Assembly (NCBI GenBank): GCA_965661105.1
Contig: CBFICR010000009.1
Location: forward strand, 1 to 64,000
DNA: 64,000 bases
DNA from: Eutrophocola sp965661105
GTDB lineage: Bacteria; Pseudomonadota; Gammaproteobacteria; Pseudomonadales; Pseudohongiellaceae
Reading direction: 5' to 3'
Shown: in pieces, positions 1 through 8,651 of the stretch
How the letters are laid out: the number at the start of each line of letters is the position of its first letter
How positions within the stretch are numbered: the first letter of the stretch is position 1
The notes under the pieces: model-generated
Seen by the model: the letters and a program-made list of their open reading frames with translations, nothing else
What the model was told of the DNA's origin: nothing
Databases searched by the model: none
Program-made: the position numbers and the translations under genes

Positions 1-81
1 GACATGCCTGCGAAAGTTCGCCTTGTCTCGCGCACTGCCTGAAGGCCAGAGACACACTAGACTTAATCAGAGCTTCCTTAA

Positions 82-1590
82 CTATAATTGTTTTTTCAGG
101 TCCGGCTTGGTCACTTTGCCCATGGCATTTCTTGGCAAGGCAGCCACTAATTTCAACAATTTTGGAATCTTGTAGGACGACATTTTTTCCTTACACCAGG
201 CTTTAAGATCTTCGTACTCCAGACTGGCACCATCGTTTGTTACCACGAAGGCCGCCACCGCCTCTCCCCAGGTTTCATCTTCCACACCAATCACCGCTAC
301 TTCCTTTATGCTTTCATGGGTCAACAGCACGCCTTCGATTTCAAGAGCGGATAATTTGTAGCCTCCCGACTTGATAATATCGATGGAAGAGCGCCCCATG
401 ATTCGATAATAGCCATCATCCCTGACGGCAACATCGCCGGTACAAAACCAGCCATCATGAAAACTTTCGCTAGTGGCTTTTTCATTATCCCAATATTCCA
501 GGAAAACATTGTCTCCCTTGATGCGGATTTCGCCTGGCGTGTCGTCCTTTGTGACTGGTTGATTGTTCTCATCAAACAGGGCCACTTCAACACCGGGCAA
601 TGCCTGCCCCACATGACCGGCGCGGCGCTCACCCTCATAGGGATTGGAAATACCCATGCCAATTTCTGTCATGCCATAACGCTCCAGTAATACCTGGCCG
701 GTGAGCTCGCGCCATTGATTAAACAGTTTTACCGGACAGGCCGCTGAACCGGAGATGTTCAAACGCATTGTCCTGAAGCCAGCACAGATAGCCTCAACCT
801 CATCCTCTTTTCCCTGTGCCTTGAGTGAATCGAAATATTGAATCAGTTTGACGTAAATAGTCGGTACCGCCATGAACACGTTATAGTGTCCGGCTTTTAT
901 TTTTTGAGTAATCGCCGGCACATCAAAACCGGCAAATAAATCAACGCAGGCGCCGGCCCATAAGCCGCAGCTCAGAATATTAATAATGCCGTGAATATGA
1001 TGCAGCGGTAAAAATAGGGGAATGACATCATCTGCCGTCCAGCGCCAGGCATCGATCAGAGTGGTAACCTGGGCCGCAATAGTGTGATGGGTACTGACGA
1101 CACCCTTGGGTTTATTGGTGGTGCCGCTGGTAAATAAAATCATTGCGCGTCGTGACAGGTTTACATCCGGCAGCCCTTGCCCATCAAGGTTTGCCTCGAT
1201 GCTCATTACTTCTTCGCTACTAACAAGCTCTATATCCAGACTTGCACAAAGCTCTACCAGCGCGTCGCGATATTGCCCATTGGCAATCATGCGGGTAACG
1301 CCAGCACAGCTAAGAGAATGTTCAAGCTCGGATACGGCTGAGGCCACATTAAGAGGAACCGCTATGCCGCCAGCACGCCAGATGCCATGCATGGTGGTGA
1401 CATAATCCAGACTTGCGGGCATAAAAAACGCAATGCGTTCCTCTTCAAGATCCCCTACACCATTCAGAAGACCTGCAGCAAAATTGTCTATGCGGATATT
1501 CAGCTGGGCATAGGTCCAGGCCTGATCGCCTTCTTGCAGAGCCGTGGAGTGATTGTCGTTGTTCAAGGTCGGAAAGGAATTAGCGGGCAT
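82..1590 (-). CDS. matB: Malonyl-CoA synthetase-like acyl-CoA ligase (AMP-binding family)
   Basis: This 502-residue protein is a full-length member of the acyl-adenylate-forming family. The ATP-binding loop ILFTSGTTNKPKG lies at residues 151-163, the YGMTE motif is near residue 305, the TGD motif of the ATP site follows, and the catalytic lysine motif NAMGKV is close to the C terminus. The family forms an acyl-AMP and then an acyl-CoA in the cytoplasm. The substrate is inferred from context: it lies 47 bases downstream of madM and madL, the two subunits of a malonate carrier, so malonate to malonyl-CoA is the likely reaction. No malonyl-CoA decarboxylase is visible, and the 81 bases beyond this gene hold no recognisable coding sequence. 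Another short dicarboxylate or fatty acid remains possible. Confidence 0.85.
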   Translation of the reverse strand: MPANSFPTLNNDNHSTALQEGDQAWTYAQLNIRIDNFAAGLLNGVGDLEEERIAFFMPASLDYVTTMHGIWRAGGIAVPLNVASAVSELEHSLSCAGVTRMIANGQYRDALVELCASLDIELVSSEEVMSIEANLDGQGLPDVNLSRRAMILFTSGTTNKPKGVVSTHHTIAAQVTTLIDAWRWTADDVIPLFLPLHHIHGIINILSCGLWAGACVDLFAGFDVPAITQKIKAGHYNVFMAVPTIYVKLIQYFDSLKAQGKEDEVEAICAGFRTMRLNISGSAACPVKLFNQWRELTGQVLLERYGMTEIGMGISNPYEGERRAGHVGQALPGVEVALFDENNQPVTKDDTPGEIRIKGDNVFLEYWDNEKATSESFHDGWFCTGDVAVRDDGYYRIMGRSSIDIIKSGGYKLSALEIEGVLLTHESIKEVAVIGVEDETWGEAVAAFVVTNDGASLEYEDLKAWCKEKMSSYKIPKLLKLVAALPRNAMGKVTKPDLKKQL

Positions 1591-1637
1591 AAAAATACAC
1601 TTATCGTTTGATTAACACTGGTTGGAAATTATCTGAT

Positions 1638-2396
1638 TTAAAAAATGGAACTGACAATAAAAAATAAAATTGAGGGGCCAAGCAGACACCCGACCCCGGT
1701 ATAAAATGTTGCAGTCATCGCGCCATAGGGCACCAGTTCAGGATCCGTTGCCGCCAGTCCCGCAGCAACACCACTGGTGGTTCCCATCAGACCGCCAAAC
1801 ACCATGGCCGATTGGGGATTATCCAGGCCAATGGATTTGGCCACCAGCGGCGTGCCGATCATTACCAGAATCGACTTTATCAGCCCGGCGGCTACGCTCA
1901 GGGTGATCACTTCACTACTTGCCCCGATGGCTTCACCGGTCACAGGACCCACGATATAGGTCACAGCGCCGGCACCAATAGTAGTAATGGCCACTGGGTC
2001 GCTGTATCCAAAAAGTACCGCTACCACGGCGCCGACCACAAACGAAACCAGGACCCCGGCAAATATGGAAATGACACCAGCCAAGCCGGCCTTTTTCAAC
2101 TCTCCCAGCTTTACCCCGAAGGCCGTGGCAACGATGGCAAAATCGCGCATCATGCCGCCGCCCATCAGGCCAATACCGCCCAGTAAGGCAATATCTGCTA
2201 CGCCGGTGGAGCCACCGGTTACTACGCCGCCCCACCAGGCCGCCAGCAGACCCAGGGCAATAGCGATAGCAGAGCCATGAATACGGCCAGCAGTTAATTT
2301 GTCAGCCAGAAAATAGGAGATCCAGATAATGACACCGACTACTGCAAAAGCGACGACCAGGTTATTACGGACAAAAACCGTTTCAATAATATCCAT
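1638..2396 (-). CDS. madM: Malonate transporter subunit MadM
   Basis: A 252-residue integral membrane protein rich in glycine and alanine, with about seven to eight hydrophobic segments. Its sequence fits the MadM family, which with MadL forms a sodium-coupled malonate uptake carrier in the inner membrane. The start codon overlaps the last base of the madL stop (TGATG arrangement), so the two are translationally coupled. The downstream acyl-CoA ligase would activate the imported malonate. Length is normal for the family and no break is seen. Confidence 0.9.
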   Translation of the reverse strand: MDIIETVFVRNNLVVAFAVVGVIIWISYFLADKLTAGRIHGSAIAIALGLLAAWWGGVVTGGSTGVADIALLGGIGLMGGGMMRDFAIVATAFGVKLGELKKAGLAGVISIFAGVLVSFVVGAVVAVLFGYSDPVAITTIGAGAVTYIVGPVTGEAIGASSEVITLSVAAGLIKSILVMIGTPLVAKSIGLDNPQSAMVFGGLMGTTSGVAAGLAATDPELVPYGAMTATFYTGVGCLLGPSILFFIVSSIF

Positions 2397-2806
2397 CAGT
2401 GCACATCCTCTTCAGAGGATGAAGTAACAGTGGATGCTGAGTTACCAATCCTGCTCAGTACCGGGACCAGGGCAAAACTGACGATGACTGCTGCAACGCC
2501 GGCTACCAATGCCAGCATACCGCCATCCATTGCGGCGGCTACATTCTGGCGCGCCGCCATGGCAACAACAATGGGAATATACATGGCGCTCCAGAACCTG
2601 ATGCCTTCACCGGCAATCCCGGACGCCAGGGATTTGAACTTCTCAGCATTACTGGCAAACACCAGCAGCAACATGGCGATACCAACACCGCCGACATTGG
2701 CCTCTACGCCCAACAGGACACCCAGGCTTTCACCTGCCAGCATGCCGACAACAAGACAAAAAGACAGCAAGGCAACACCGTAAACAATCATAAAGCTTGT
2801 TCCCAA
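2396..2806 (-). CDS. madL: Malonate transporter subunit MadL
   Basis: A 136-residue membrane protein with four predicted hydrophobic segments and a short charged C terminus, matching the MadL family in size and position. MadL and MadM act together as the malonate carrier. It is the first gene of the apparent madL-madM-matB unit. Just upstream is a direct repeat of AAAGGTAC at 2811-2818 and 2826-2833, which could be part of the control region. No regulator gene (MdcR/MatR type) is found nearby. Confidence 0.9.
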   Translation of the reverse strand: MGTSFMIVYGVALLSFCLVVGMLAGESLGVLLGVEANVGGVGIAMLLLVFASNAEKFKSLASGIAGEGIRFWSAMYIPIVVAMAARQNVAAAMDGGMLALVAGVAAVIVSFALVPVLSRIGNSASTVTSSSEEDVH

Positions 2807-2810
2807 ATTT

Positions 2811-2833
2811 AAAGGTACGTAACTAAAAGGTAC
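2811..2833. promoter_or_regulatory. Direct repeat upstream of madL
   Basis: The octamer AAAGGTAC occurs twice with a 15-base period, immediately upstream of the madL start and inside the 233-base divergent region shared with the next plus-strand gene. Position suggests a regulator site, but no known operator was recognised, so this is inference only. Confidence 0.25.
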
Positions 2834-3039
2834 TTATTACAGGATTTGCGCGGGCCCGGCAAATTGACACGCTGTGATTGATGTAGCTTAATAAAGTTCT
2901 GGCCGAATTATTATAAAAATATTCCCATTAGAGCCAATAATTTTAATAATTCCGTAACTTGACTCATTAAAGGGAGTTCAAACGAACTGACCCAGTTACA
3001 ACGATAATAAATTCAACCCGGTGCAATAAGGAGCTTTTC

Positions 3040-3870
3040 ATGAAACGCATAATATTACTTGGTCTTGCCCTTGCAGGAACCTTTCTTACACCATTGGTTA
3101 GTGCACAGGTGAGTTGTACCCGTGGCGGCCTGCAACGTGCCGTGGATTTATATATAGATGCACAGACCAGTGGAGATATTTCCGAGTTACCCCTGCCTGG
3201 GGGTGCTGGCTACTGGGAAAACGAAGAGCGTATGGATATCAATGAGGGGCTGGTTAATAAACCCATGACCATTAATTTTCATCGCAGCTTGCTGGATACC
3301 GATAGCTGTCAGACTTTTACTGAAGTTATCATAAATGATCCAGACGAGCCCTATGTGCTGGGTACGCGCATGCGCATAAACCATGAAAAGATCGCCGAAC
3401 TGGAAATAATCTGGACCACTACCGGTTACTGGCTCTTCAATGCCGAAAACTATTTAAAATATTCCTCAGCAGAAGACTGGGGCCCGATTCCGGCAGAAGA
3501 TCGTGATACCCGCGGCACACTGGTATCTGCCGCCAACGCATATCTTGATGCGTTTCTGGAAGGAAAAATTGACCAGGTTCCCTGGGGCTTTCCCTGTGTA
3601 CGTGTGGAAGGCGGTATGTATACCGGTAAAGGCTCTCCAGACGATAGTTGCGAAGTAGGCGTTCCCGCCGGTGTAAACATCGCCAACCGCCGTTTTGTCG
3701 TGGATGAGGTGCTGGGTTCGGTCGTGGTGTATTGCACCTTTGGTGCTGGCGGCCCCAATGGCGGCAGCGGAGCTCCAGACTCCCATCTGTTCAGGGTGGA
3801 AAATGGCAAGCTGCGTTATGTCCATACACTGACCCATCTTCTGCAATCCAGTTTTCAGGGTGGCAATTAA
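3040..3870 (+). CDS. Exported protein of unknown function
   Basis: A 276-residue protein with a clear Sec signal peptide (MKRIILLGLALAGTFLTPLV, cleavage likely after VSA, residue 22). The mature part looks like two alpha-plus-beta halves, each opening with an alanine-rich helix of the type AVDLYIDA or AANAYLDAFLEG. That pattern is reminiscent of NTF2/SnoaL-like folds, but I cannot assign a family. Five cysteines in the mature part could form disulphides in the periplasm. A good ribosome site (AAGGAG) precedes the ATG. It is followed 18 bases later by a small membrane protein, so the two may be cotranscribed. Confidence 0.75.
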   Translation: MKRIILLGLALAGTFLTPLVSAQVSCTRGGLQRAVDLYIDAQTSGDISELPLPGGAGYWENEERMDINEGLVNKPMTINFHRSLLDTDSCQTFTEVIINDPDEPYVLGTRMRINHEKIAELEIIWTTTGYWLFNAENYLKYSSAEDWGPIPAEDRDTRGTLVSAANAYLDAFLEGKIDQVPWGFPCVRVEGGMYTGKGSPDDSCEVGVPAGVNIANRRFVVDEVLGSVVVYCTFGAGGPNGGSGAPDSHLFRVENGKLRYVHTLTHLLQSSFQGGN

Positions 3871-3888
3871 ATCGATTGGGAGTGAGCA

Positions 3889-4134
3889 ATGAATAACATA
3901 ATGCTTGTCACCGCTTTTTTTGGCTGGTGTTCAGTGATAAATATCGCCTTGCTGTTATTGGCCACTATTTTTATCAGCGTATTTAATCGCTTTACCAAAA
4001 CCATCCATGCAAAATTATTTCATGTTTCAATGACGGAACTGGACATGGTTTATTTACGGTACCTGGCTTCTTACAAGTTGGGTATTTTATTATTTAACCT
4101 TGTTCCTTACATCGCATTAAAATTGATGATTTAG
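3889..4134 (+). CDS. Small membrane protein, DUF6868-like
   Basis: An 81-residue protein with hydrophobic segments at about residues 8-30 and 62-80 around a more polar middle containing the motif MTELDMVYLRYLASYKL. This pattern matches the small inner-membrane family I remember as DUF6868; function is unknown. The ribosome site GGAGTGAGC lies just before the ATG. It follows the exported protein by 18 bases. Confidence 0.7.
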   Translation: MNNIMLVTAFFGWCSVINIALLLLATIFISVFNRFTKTIHAKLFHVSMTELDMVYLRYLASYKLGILLFNLVPYIALKLMI

Positions 4135-4203
4135 CGCCATGAAATCAAGCCTCCCCAATACTGATGCGGTTAACTGTTTCTCTTACGCTGAGCTGCCTTC
4201 AGC

Positions 4204-4620
4204 TTGATCACTCTCGAGAAAACAGATTTCTGTACACATTCGCAGGAGATACTATCATTGCGTTATCAGGTTTTTAGCCTGGAACAGGGGGTTGACCCGG
4301 CACTTGATATAGACGGCCTGGACGATGAGGCCGTTCAGGTTCTTGCCCTGGATGATGGCTCTCCCATTGGCACCGGCAGAATGCTGGCCGATGGGCATAT
4401 TGGACGCATTGCCGTACTGGCAGATTACAGGAAGGCGGGAACAGGCAAACAGATTATGTCTTGCCTGATCACACATGCCAGGGAGCGTGGTCTAGATCAT
4501 GTTTTTCTTGGTGCCCAGATCAATGCCGTGCCTTTTTACAAGAAGCTCGGATTTCGCCGCAGTGGCAAGGACTACATGGAAGCCAATATTCTGCATACAC
4601 CCATGGTATTAAATTTATAA
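4204..4620 (+). CDS. GNAT-family N-acetyltransferase
   Basis: A 138-residue GNAT protein. The acetyl-CoA-binding segment is seen as RIAVLADYRKAGTGKQIM (about residues 68-85), followed by the typical helix and the VPFYKKLGFRRSG motif. The N-terminal LRYQVFSLEQGV resembles the ElaA/YjcF branch. The frame opens with TTG and has no suitable upstream ATG; the next in-frame ATG is too far inside the fold. No strong ribosome site is seen, so the start is the least certain part. The acceptor substrate is unknown. Another GNAT gene begins 25 bases downstream. Confidence 0.8.
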   Translation: MITLEKTDFCTHSQEILSLRYQVFSLEQGVDPALDIDGLDDEAVQVLALDDGSPIGTGRMLADGHIGRIAVLADYRKAGTGKQIMSCLITHARERGLDHVFLGAQINAVPFYKKLGFRRSGKDYMEANILHTPMVLNL

Positions 4621-4645
4621 AAAAGTGGATCAGGTTGAAATAAGT

Positions 4646-5074
4646 ATGAACATTCGTGTGGCAGCAACTGATCAGGATCTATTATCTCTTGCTCCAGTAT
4701 TGCTTCAATTACGCCCCCAGTACAATACAGAGTCACTGATAAAGCAGATCAAAAATCAGCAGGCTGATGGATATCAGCTCGCTACTGTGGAAGTCGATAA
4801 TAGTGTCGCCTGTGTTGCCGGTTTTGTCATGAACGAAAAACTCGCCTGGGGTAAATGCCTTTATGTCGATGATCTGGTTACCTCTGAAACCATGCGTTCC
4901 CGCGGCGCCGGAAAGGCCATGATTGACTGGTTGAAAAACTATGCCAGAGAACAGGGTTGCCGGGAATTACACCTGGACTCCGGCATGCATCGTATTGATG
5001 CCCACCGGTTTTATGACCGCGAAGGCTTTGATCGTGCCAGCCTGCATTTTTCAATCACTGACCTTTCTGAATAA
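4646..5074 (+). CDS. GNAT-family N-acetyltransferase
   Basis: A GNAT acetyltransferase of 142 residues when started at the ATG at 4646. An in-frame GTG at 4625 would add seven residues that do not look conserved. The CoA-binding loop is visible as RSRGAGKAMIDWL, with the upstream strand LYVDDLVT, and the C-terminal HRFYDREGFDR motif is typical. It follows another GNAT gene closely, but the two differ in sequence and are not a recent duplication. Substrate unknown. Confidence 0.8.
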   Translation: MNIRVAATDQDLLSLAPVLLQLRPQYNTESLIKQIKNQQADGYQLATVEVDNSVACVAGFVMNEKLAWGKCLYVDDLVTSETMRSRGAGKAMIDWLKNYAREQGCRELHLDSGMHRIDAHRFYDREGFDRASLHFSITDLSE

Positions 5075-5115
5075 TTCTCTCTCGTTCAATAGCACGAACC
5101 AGCACTGACATCAGT

Positions 5116-5121
5116 TATAAT
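5116..5121 (+). promoter_or_regulatory. Possible -10 element before the shikimate kinase gene
   Basis: A perfect TATAAT lies 31 bases upstream of the ATG of the kinase gene. No good -35 hexamer is seen at 16-18 bases spacing, so the promoter assignment is tentative. Confidence 0.3.
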
Positions 5122-5151
5122 GGTTTTTTTATTTTCCCGGTTTAAGCAGGC

Positions 5152-5664
5152 ATGTCGCAAAAACAAAAAAACCTTGTTCTCATTGGTATGCCCGGCTCGG
5201 GGAAAAGTACTATTGGTATTATCCTTGCCAAAAATACCTCCCGTGATTTTGTCGATACCGACGTTGTAATCCAGACCCACGAGCATCGTTCCCTGCAGGA
5301 TATCCTGAATAAAGAGGGCTATATGAAATTGCGGGAAATCGAGGAAAAGTGGGTGATTTCCCTTGATGTGGAAAACTCGGTCATTGCTACGGGTGGTAGC
5401 GTGGTTTACAGCGAAAACAGCATGGCCCACCTTTCACAGAACGGCACTATTATCTTTCTTGATGTTAGTCTGGAAACGCTAAAACAACGTATCACAGATT
5501 ACGATCAACGCGGCATCGCCCGCCGCCCGGATCAGAGTTTTGAAGACCTGTTTGAAGAACGCTCCATGCTGTACAGAAAGTACGCCGACATCACCATAGC
5601 CAGCGACACGCTGGCCCAGGATTCGGCCTGCCGGGCAATTATCAATTCGCTTGATGAAGATTAA
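5152..5664 (+). CDS. Shikimate kinase family protein
   Basis: A 170-residue P-loop kinase of the shikimate kinase family. It has Walker A GMPGSGKST at residues 12-20, the metal and substrate motif DTD at 35-37, the substrate arginine and glutamate in REIEE at 61-65, the glycine pair ATGGS near 80-82, and a lid with RRPD near 124-127. All key residues of the family are present, so it is probably active. It is not next to aroB, the usual partner of aroK in Gammaproteobacteria, so it may be a second kinase of the family. Shikimate as substrate is inferred. Confidence 0.85.
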   Translation: MSQKQKNLVLIGMPGSGKSTIGIILAKNTSRDFVDTDVVIQTHEHRSLQDILNKEGYMKLREIEEKWVISLDVENSVIATGGSVVYSENSMAHLSQNGTIIFLDVSLETLKQRITDYDQRGIARRPDQSFEDLFEERSMLYRKYADITIASDTLAQDSACRAIINSLDED

Positions 5665-5806
5665 ATATTTATTGGCTTTGGCGTTCTTAAGTTATTGCTG
5701 TTGATGCAAATCAAGCAGGTATTTCATCCGGCTTTTTTAGAATAAGCGCAATTGAAATAACAATGCCTGTCGGGTTTAATCATTAGCGTATTTACGGAGT
5801 AGCACT

Positions 5807-7267
5807 ATGGCACATTTTCCAGAAACCCGGGCCTTCACCGGCATACTGAACATGTTGCGCTTTGAAGGTGATATCAAGGATTGCGAAGTCGAAGGTGAAA
5901 TCCCTTCCCAGCTCAATGGCACCTTTCACCGGGTTCATCCTGATCAGCAATTTTCACCGAAGTTCGATGACGACCAGTTCTTCAATGGGGACGGCATGAT
6001 CTCCCTGTTCCGTTTTCGTAACGGCAAGGTGGATTTCAAACAGCGCTATGCCCAGACTGATAAATGGAAACTGGAACGCGAAGCTGAACATGCCCTGTTT
6101 GGCGCCTACCGAAACCCGCTTACTGACGACCCATCTGTCAAAGGTCAAATCCGAAGTACTGCCAATACAACACCCATAGTACATGCCGGAAAACTCTTCG
6201 CCCTCAAGGAAGACAGTCCACCCCTGCTGATGGATCCTCTGAGCCTCGAAACTTTTGGCTTCACAGATTTTAACGGCAAGATGACCAGTGAAACCTTCAC
6301 CGCCCATCCGAAAATTGATCCGATCACCGGTAATATGGTGGCTTTCAGTTATGGTTCCAAGGGACTTTGCACCAAGGAATGTACCTATATGGAAATCAGT
6401 CCGACCGGCGAATTACTCAAGGAAGTCTGGTTCGATGTGCCCTATACCTGCATGATGCATGACTTTGGCGTTACCGAAGACTATGTCTGCTTTCACCTGG
6501 TGCCCATCATCTGCAACTGGGAGCGGGTTGAAAAACGACTGCCCTATTTTGGTTTCGATACCACCATGCCGGTTTATCTGGGAGTCATGCCAAGAGATGG
6601 TGAAGCAAAGGACATGAAATGGTTCAAAAGCCCCAATCTGTTTTGCTCCCATGTGATGAATGCCTTTAATGATGGCAGCAAAATCTATTTTGATGTGCCG
6701 GTCGCCAAAAACAACATGTTTCCTTTCTTCCCCGATGTGCATGGCAATCCTTACAAACCTGAGGAAGCCGCGTCCTATATGACGCGCTGGACGGTGGACT
6801 ACAACAGCAAAGGCGATGAATTCGAGAGTTCGGAAAAAATGACTGACATGATGGGTGAGTTTCCCCGCATTGATGACCGCTATGCCACCCAGCAGCATGA
6901 CTATGGCTGGCTGCTGGTCATGGATCAGTCCCTGCCATTTAATGGGCCCGGTGGCCGCGCTTCCGGATTAATGCTGAACAAGCTCGGCTATATGGATTTT
7001 CTTACCGGCAAACAGTCTGAATGGTGGTGCGGCCCGGACAGCGTTATTCAGGAACCCTGCTTTGTGCCGCGCAGTCCTGACTCGCCACAGGGCGATGGTT
7101 ACCTGATCGCTCTGGTGGATGATATCGTCAATAATTATTCTTCTCTGGCCATTCTGGATGCGCAGGCCATAGAGGAAGGTCCTATCGGTAAGGTCAAACT
7201 GCCTTTCCGACTTCGCCAGGGTTTACATGGCAACTGGGCTGATGAGCGCAAACTTAGCCAGGTTTGA
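5807..7267 (+). CDS. Carotenoid oxygenase family protein (lignostilbene dioxygenase type)
   Basis: A 486-residue member of the carotenoid cleavage oxygenase family, a seven-bladed propeller with an iron bound by four histidines. Candidate ligands are His167 (AHPK), His218 (MMHDF), His282 (SHVMNAF) and His474 (LHGNW), spaced as in the family. The conserved NGDGM segment is near residue 60. Such enzymes cleave a central double bond of carotenoids, stilbenes or lignin-derived phenols with oxygen; the substrate cannot be told from sequence. No signal peptide is seen. The stop codon overlaps the TTG start of the next GNAT gene, so the two are probably translated together. Confidence 0.9.
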   Translation: MAHFPETRAFTGILNMLRFEGDIKDCEVEGEIPSQLNGTFHRVHPDQQFSPKFDDDQFFNGDGMISLFRFRNGKVDFKQRYAQTDKWKLEREAEHALFGAYRNPLTDDPSVKGQIRSTANTTPIVHAGKLFALKEDSPPLLMDPLSLETFGFTDFNGKMTSETFTAHPKIDPITGNMVAFSYGSKGLCTKECTYMEISPTGELLKEVWFDVPYTCMMHDFGVTEDYVCFHLVPIICNWERVEKRLPYFGFDTTMPVYLGVMPRDGEAKDMKWFKSPNLFCSHVMNAFNDGSKIYFDVPVAKNNMFPFFPDVHGNPYKPEEAASYMTRWTVDYNSKGDEFESSEKMTDMMGEFPRIDDRYATQQHDYGWLLVMDQSLPFNGPGGRASGLMLNKLGYMDFLTGKQSEWWCGPDSVIQEPCFVPRSPDSPQGDGYLIALVDDIVNNYSSLAILDAQAIEEGPIGKVKLPFRLRQGLHGNWADERKLSQV

Positions 7268-7842
7268 AGGCTGACGCTATTAATTATCGTTCCGCACACA
7301 GGAGCGATGCCCGGCGTATTGCGGAGTTATATTCCATTGCTTCAGACGGTGTCTCCGACTATATCTGGTCCAAAAAATTGCAACCGGGCGATAACTTGCT
7401 GGACATTGGCCAGCAACGCTATGAACGCAGGAATACCCCTTTCAGTTTTGAAAACTGCCTGGTTGCCCAGGCTCACGACAAGGTTGTCGCTGTGCTGCTT
7501 TCCTATGAAATGAAAGCAGATGATGACTATGTGGTGGAAGACCCTGTACTGAAACCGTTCTGGTTACTGGAAGAACCGAAAAGTTTGTATATCGCCGGTG
7601 TTGCAGTGGAACCCCATTGGCGACAACAGGGGATAGCCTCTGTATTGATGCAAATGGCAGAATCCAAATGTCGGCAAAAAGGCTTACAAAAAATGTCGCT
7701 GATTGTGTTTGAAGCCAACACCATCGCCTACGACTTCTATTTACGACTCGGCTTCAGCGAAGTAATGCGAAAGCCGGTTGTGCCACACCCTCTGATTAAA
7801 TTTACCGGGGATGCGCTGTTGCTGGTCAAAACCCTTTGCTAA
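7264..7842 (+). CDS. GNAT-family N-acetyltransferase
   Basis: A 192-residue GNAT protein with the CoA-binding segment VAVEPHWRQQGIASVLM and the C-terminal YDFYLRLGFSEV motif. It starts at a TTG that overlaps the stop of the carotenoid oxygenase gene by four bases (TTGA); no ATG is available before residue 80, so coupled re-initiation is the best explanation. The coupling suggests a functional link to the oxygenase. Substrate unknown. Confidence 0.82.
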   Translation: MKADAINYRSAHRSDARRIAELYSIASDGVSDYIWSKKLQPGDNLLDIGQQRYERRNTPFSFENCLVAQAHDKVVAVLLSYEMKADDDYVVEDPVLKPFWLLEEPKSLYIAGVAVEPHWRQQGIASVLMQMAESKCRQKGLQKMSLIVFEANTIAYDFYLRLGFSEVMRKPVVPHPLIKFTGDALLLVKTLC

Positions 7843-7931
7843 TCTGCGTTTCCAGATATTTTAATTCGCATCGCCACAATCTATCTATACAATCCAAAGC
7901 ATAGATCAGGCTTACCCAAGGAGTATCTGCC

Positions 7932-8501
7932 ATGAACAAACCCGTTTCCTTAAGAAGTGTTTCCCTGCCGGGTTTATTAGCGCTTGTGTTTTCTGCAGCC
8001 CTGCAAGCCCAGGATAATCTTGGCGTTGCCAGATTCGAGAATAACGAACTTTTTTTCCCTGAACGCACGCAAGAATGGATTCACATGGGTAGCTCACTGG
8101 GCAGTGAATACAGTGATAACCCCTTTGATCCCGCCAATCCCGGCACCATAGGCGTTGTCCACATGGAGCCAGGCGCCTACCGTTATTTTCTCGAAAACGG
8201 TAAGTATGCCGATGGCACCATGTTTCTGCTGTCTTTTTATGGTGCCGCAGCAGAATCCAGCCCGCAGTTACCGGGTTTTGTCCAGGGCGAGCTCCTGGCA
8301 AAAGAAATTCATCTCATCGACAGTCAGCGTTTTGCTGAAGGGCGCGGCTTTTTTCTGTATTCCGCGGAAGACACTGCAGTCAATGCATCAGAAAAACTGC
8401 CTGATAACAGCGAATGTGTTCAATGCCATATGGCAGAAGCGCAGTTTAATGGCACCTTCACCCAGTTCTACCCCACGATCCGCAAGCTGATCAACGAATA
8501 A
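7932..8501 (+). CDS. Exported cytochrome P460-like haem protein
   Basis: A 189-residue protein with a Sec signal peptide of about 27 residues (LLALVFSAALQAQ). A single haem c motif CVQCH is at residues 162-166 near the C terminus, and the preceding fold with GTIGVVHMEPGAY and DGTMFLLSFYG resembles cytochrome P460 domains. P460 proteins oxidise hydroxylamine or detoxify nitrogen oxides in the periplasm; whether this one does so is not known. Whether the cross-linking lysine of true P460 is present cannot be settled by eye. A good ribosome site (AAGGAG) precedes the ATG. Confidence 0.75.
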   Translation: MNKPVSLRSVSLPGLLALVFSAALQAQDNLGVARFENNELFFPERTQEWIHMGSSLGSEYSDNPFDPANPGTIGVVHMEPGAYRYFLENGKYADGTMFLLSFYGAAAESSPQLPGFVQGELLAKEIHLIDSQRFAEGRGFFLYSAEDTAVNASEKLPDNSECVQCHMAEAQFNGTFTQFYPTIRKLINE

Positions 8502-8593
8502 ACTAGTCCTGATAGATTTTTTAAATATTGTTTGTTTATTAGATAGCTAAATTAAATCAATGATTTAGCTGATTGCAGAAAACAAAGATTACA

Positions 8594-8628
8594 ACCAAAA
8601 AAAGGGCAGATCCGCAGACCTGCCCTTT
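8594..8628 (-). terminator. Rho-independent terminator for the ankyrin gene
   Basis: A nine-base-pair stem AAAGGGCAG / CTGCCCTTT with a ten-base loop. Read on the minus strand it is followed by a run of T, so it terminates transcription coming from the ankyrin gene that ends at 8652. Confidence 0.75.
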
Positions 8629-8651
8629 CCACTTGTAACTTGTAACTGCTC

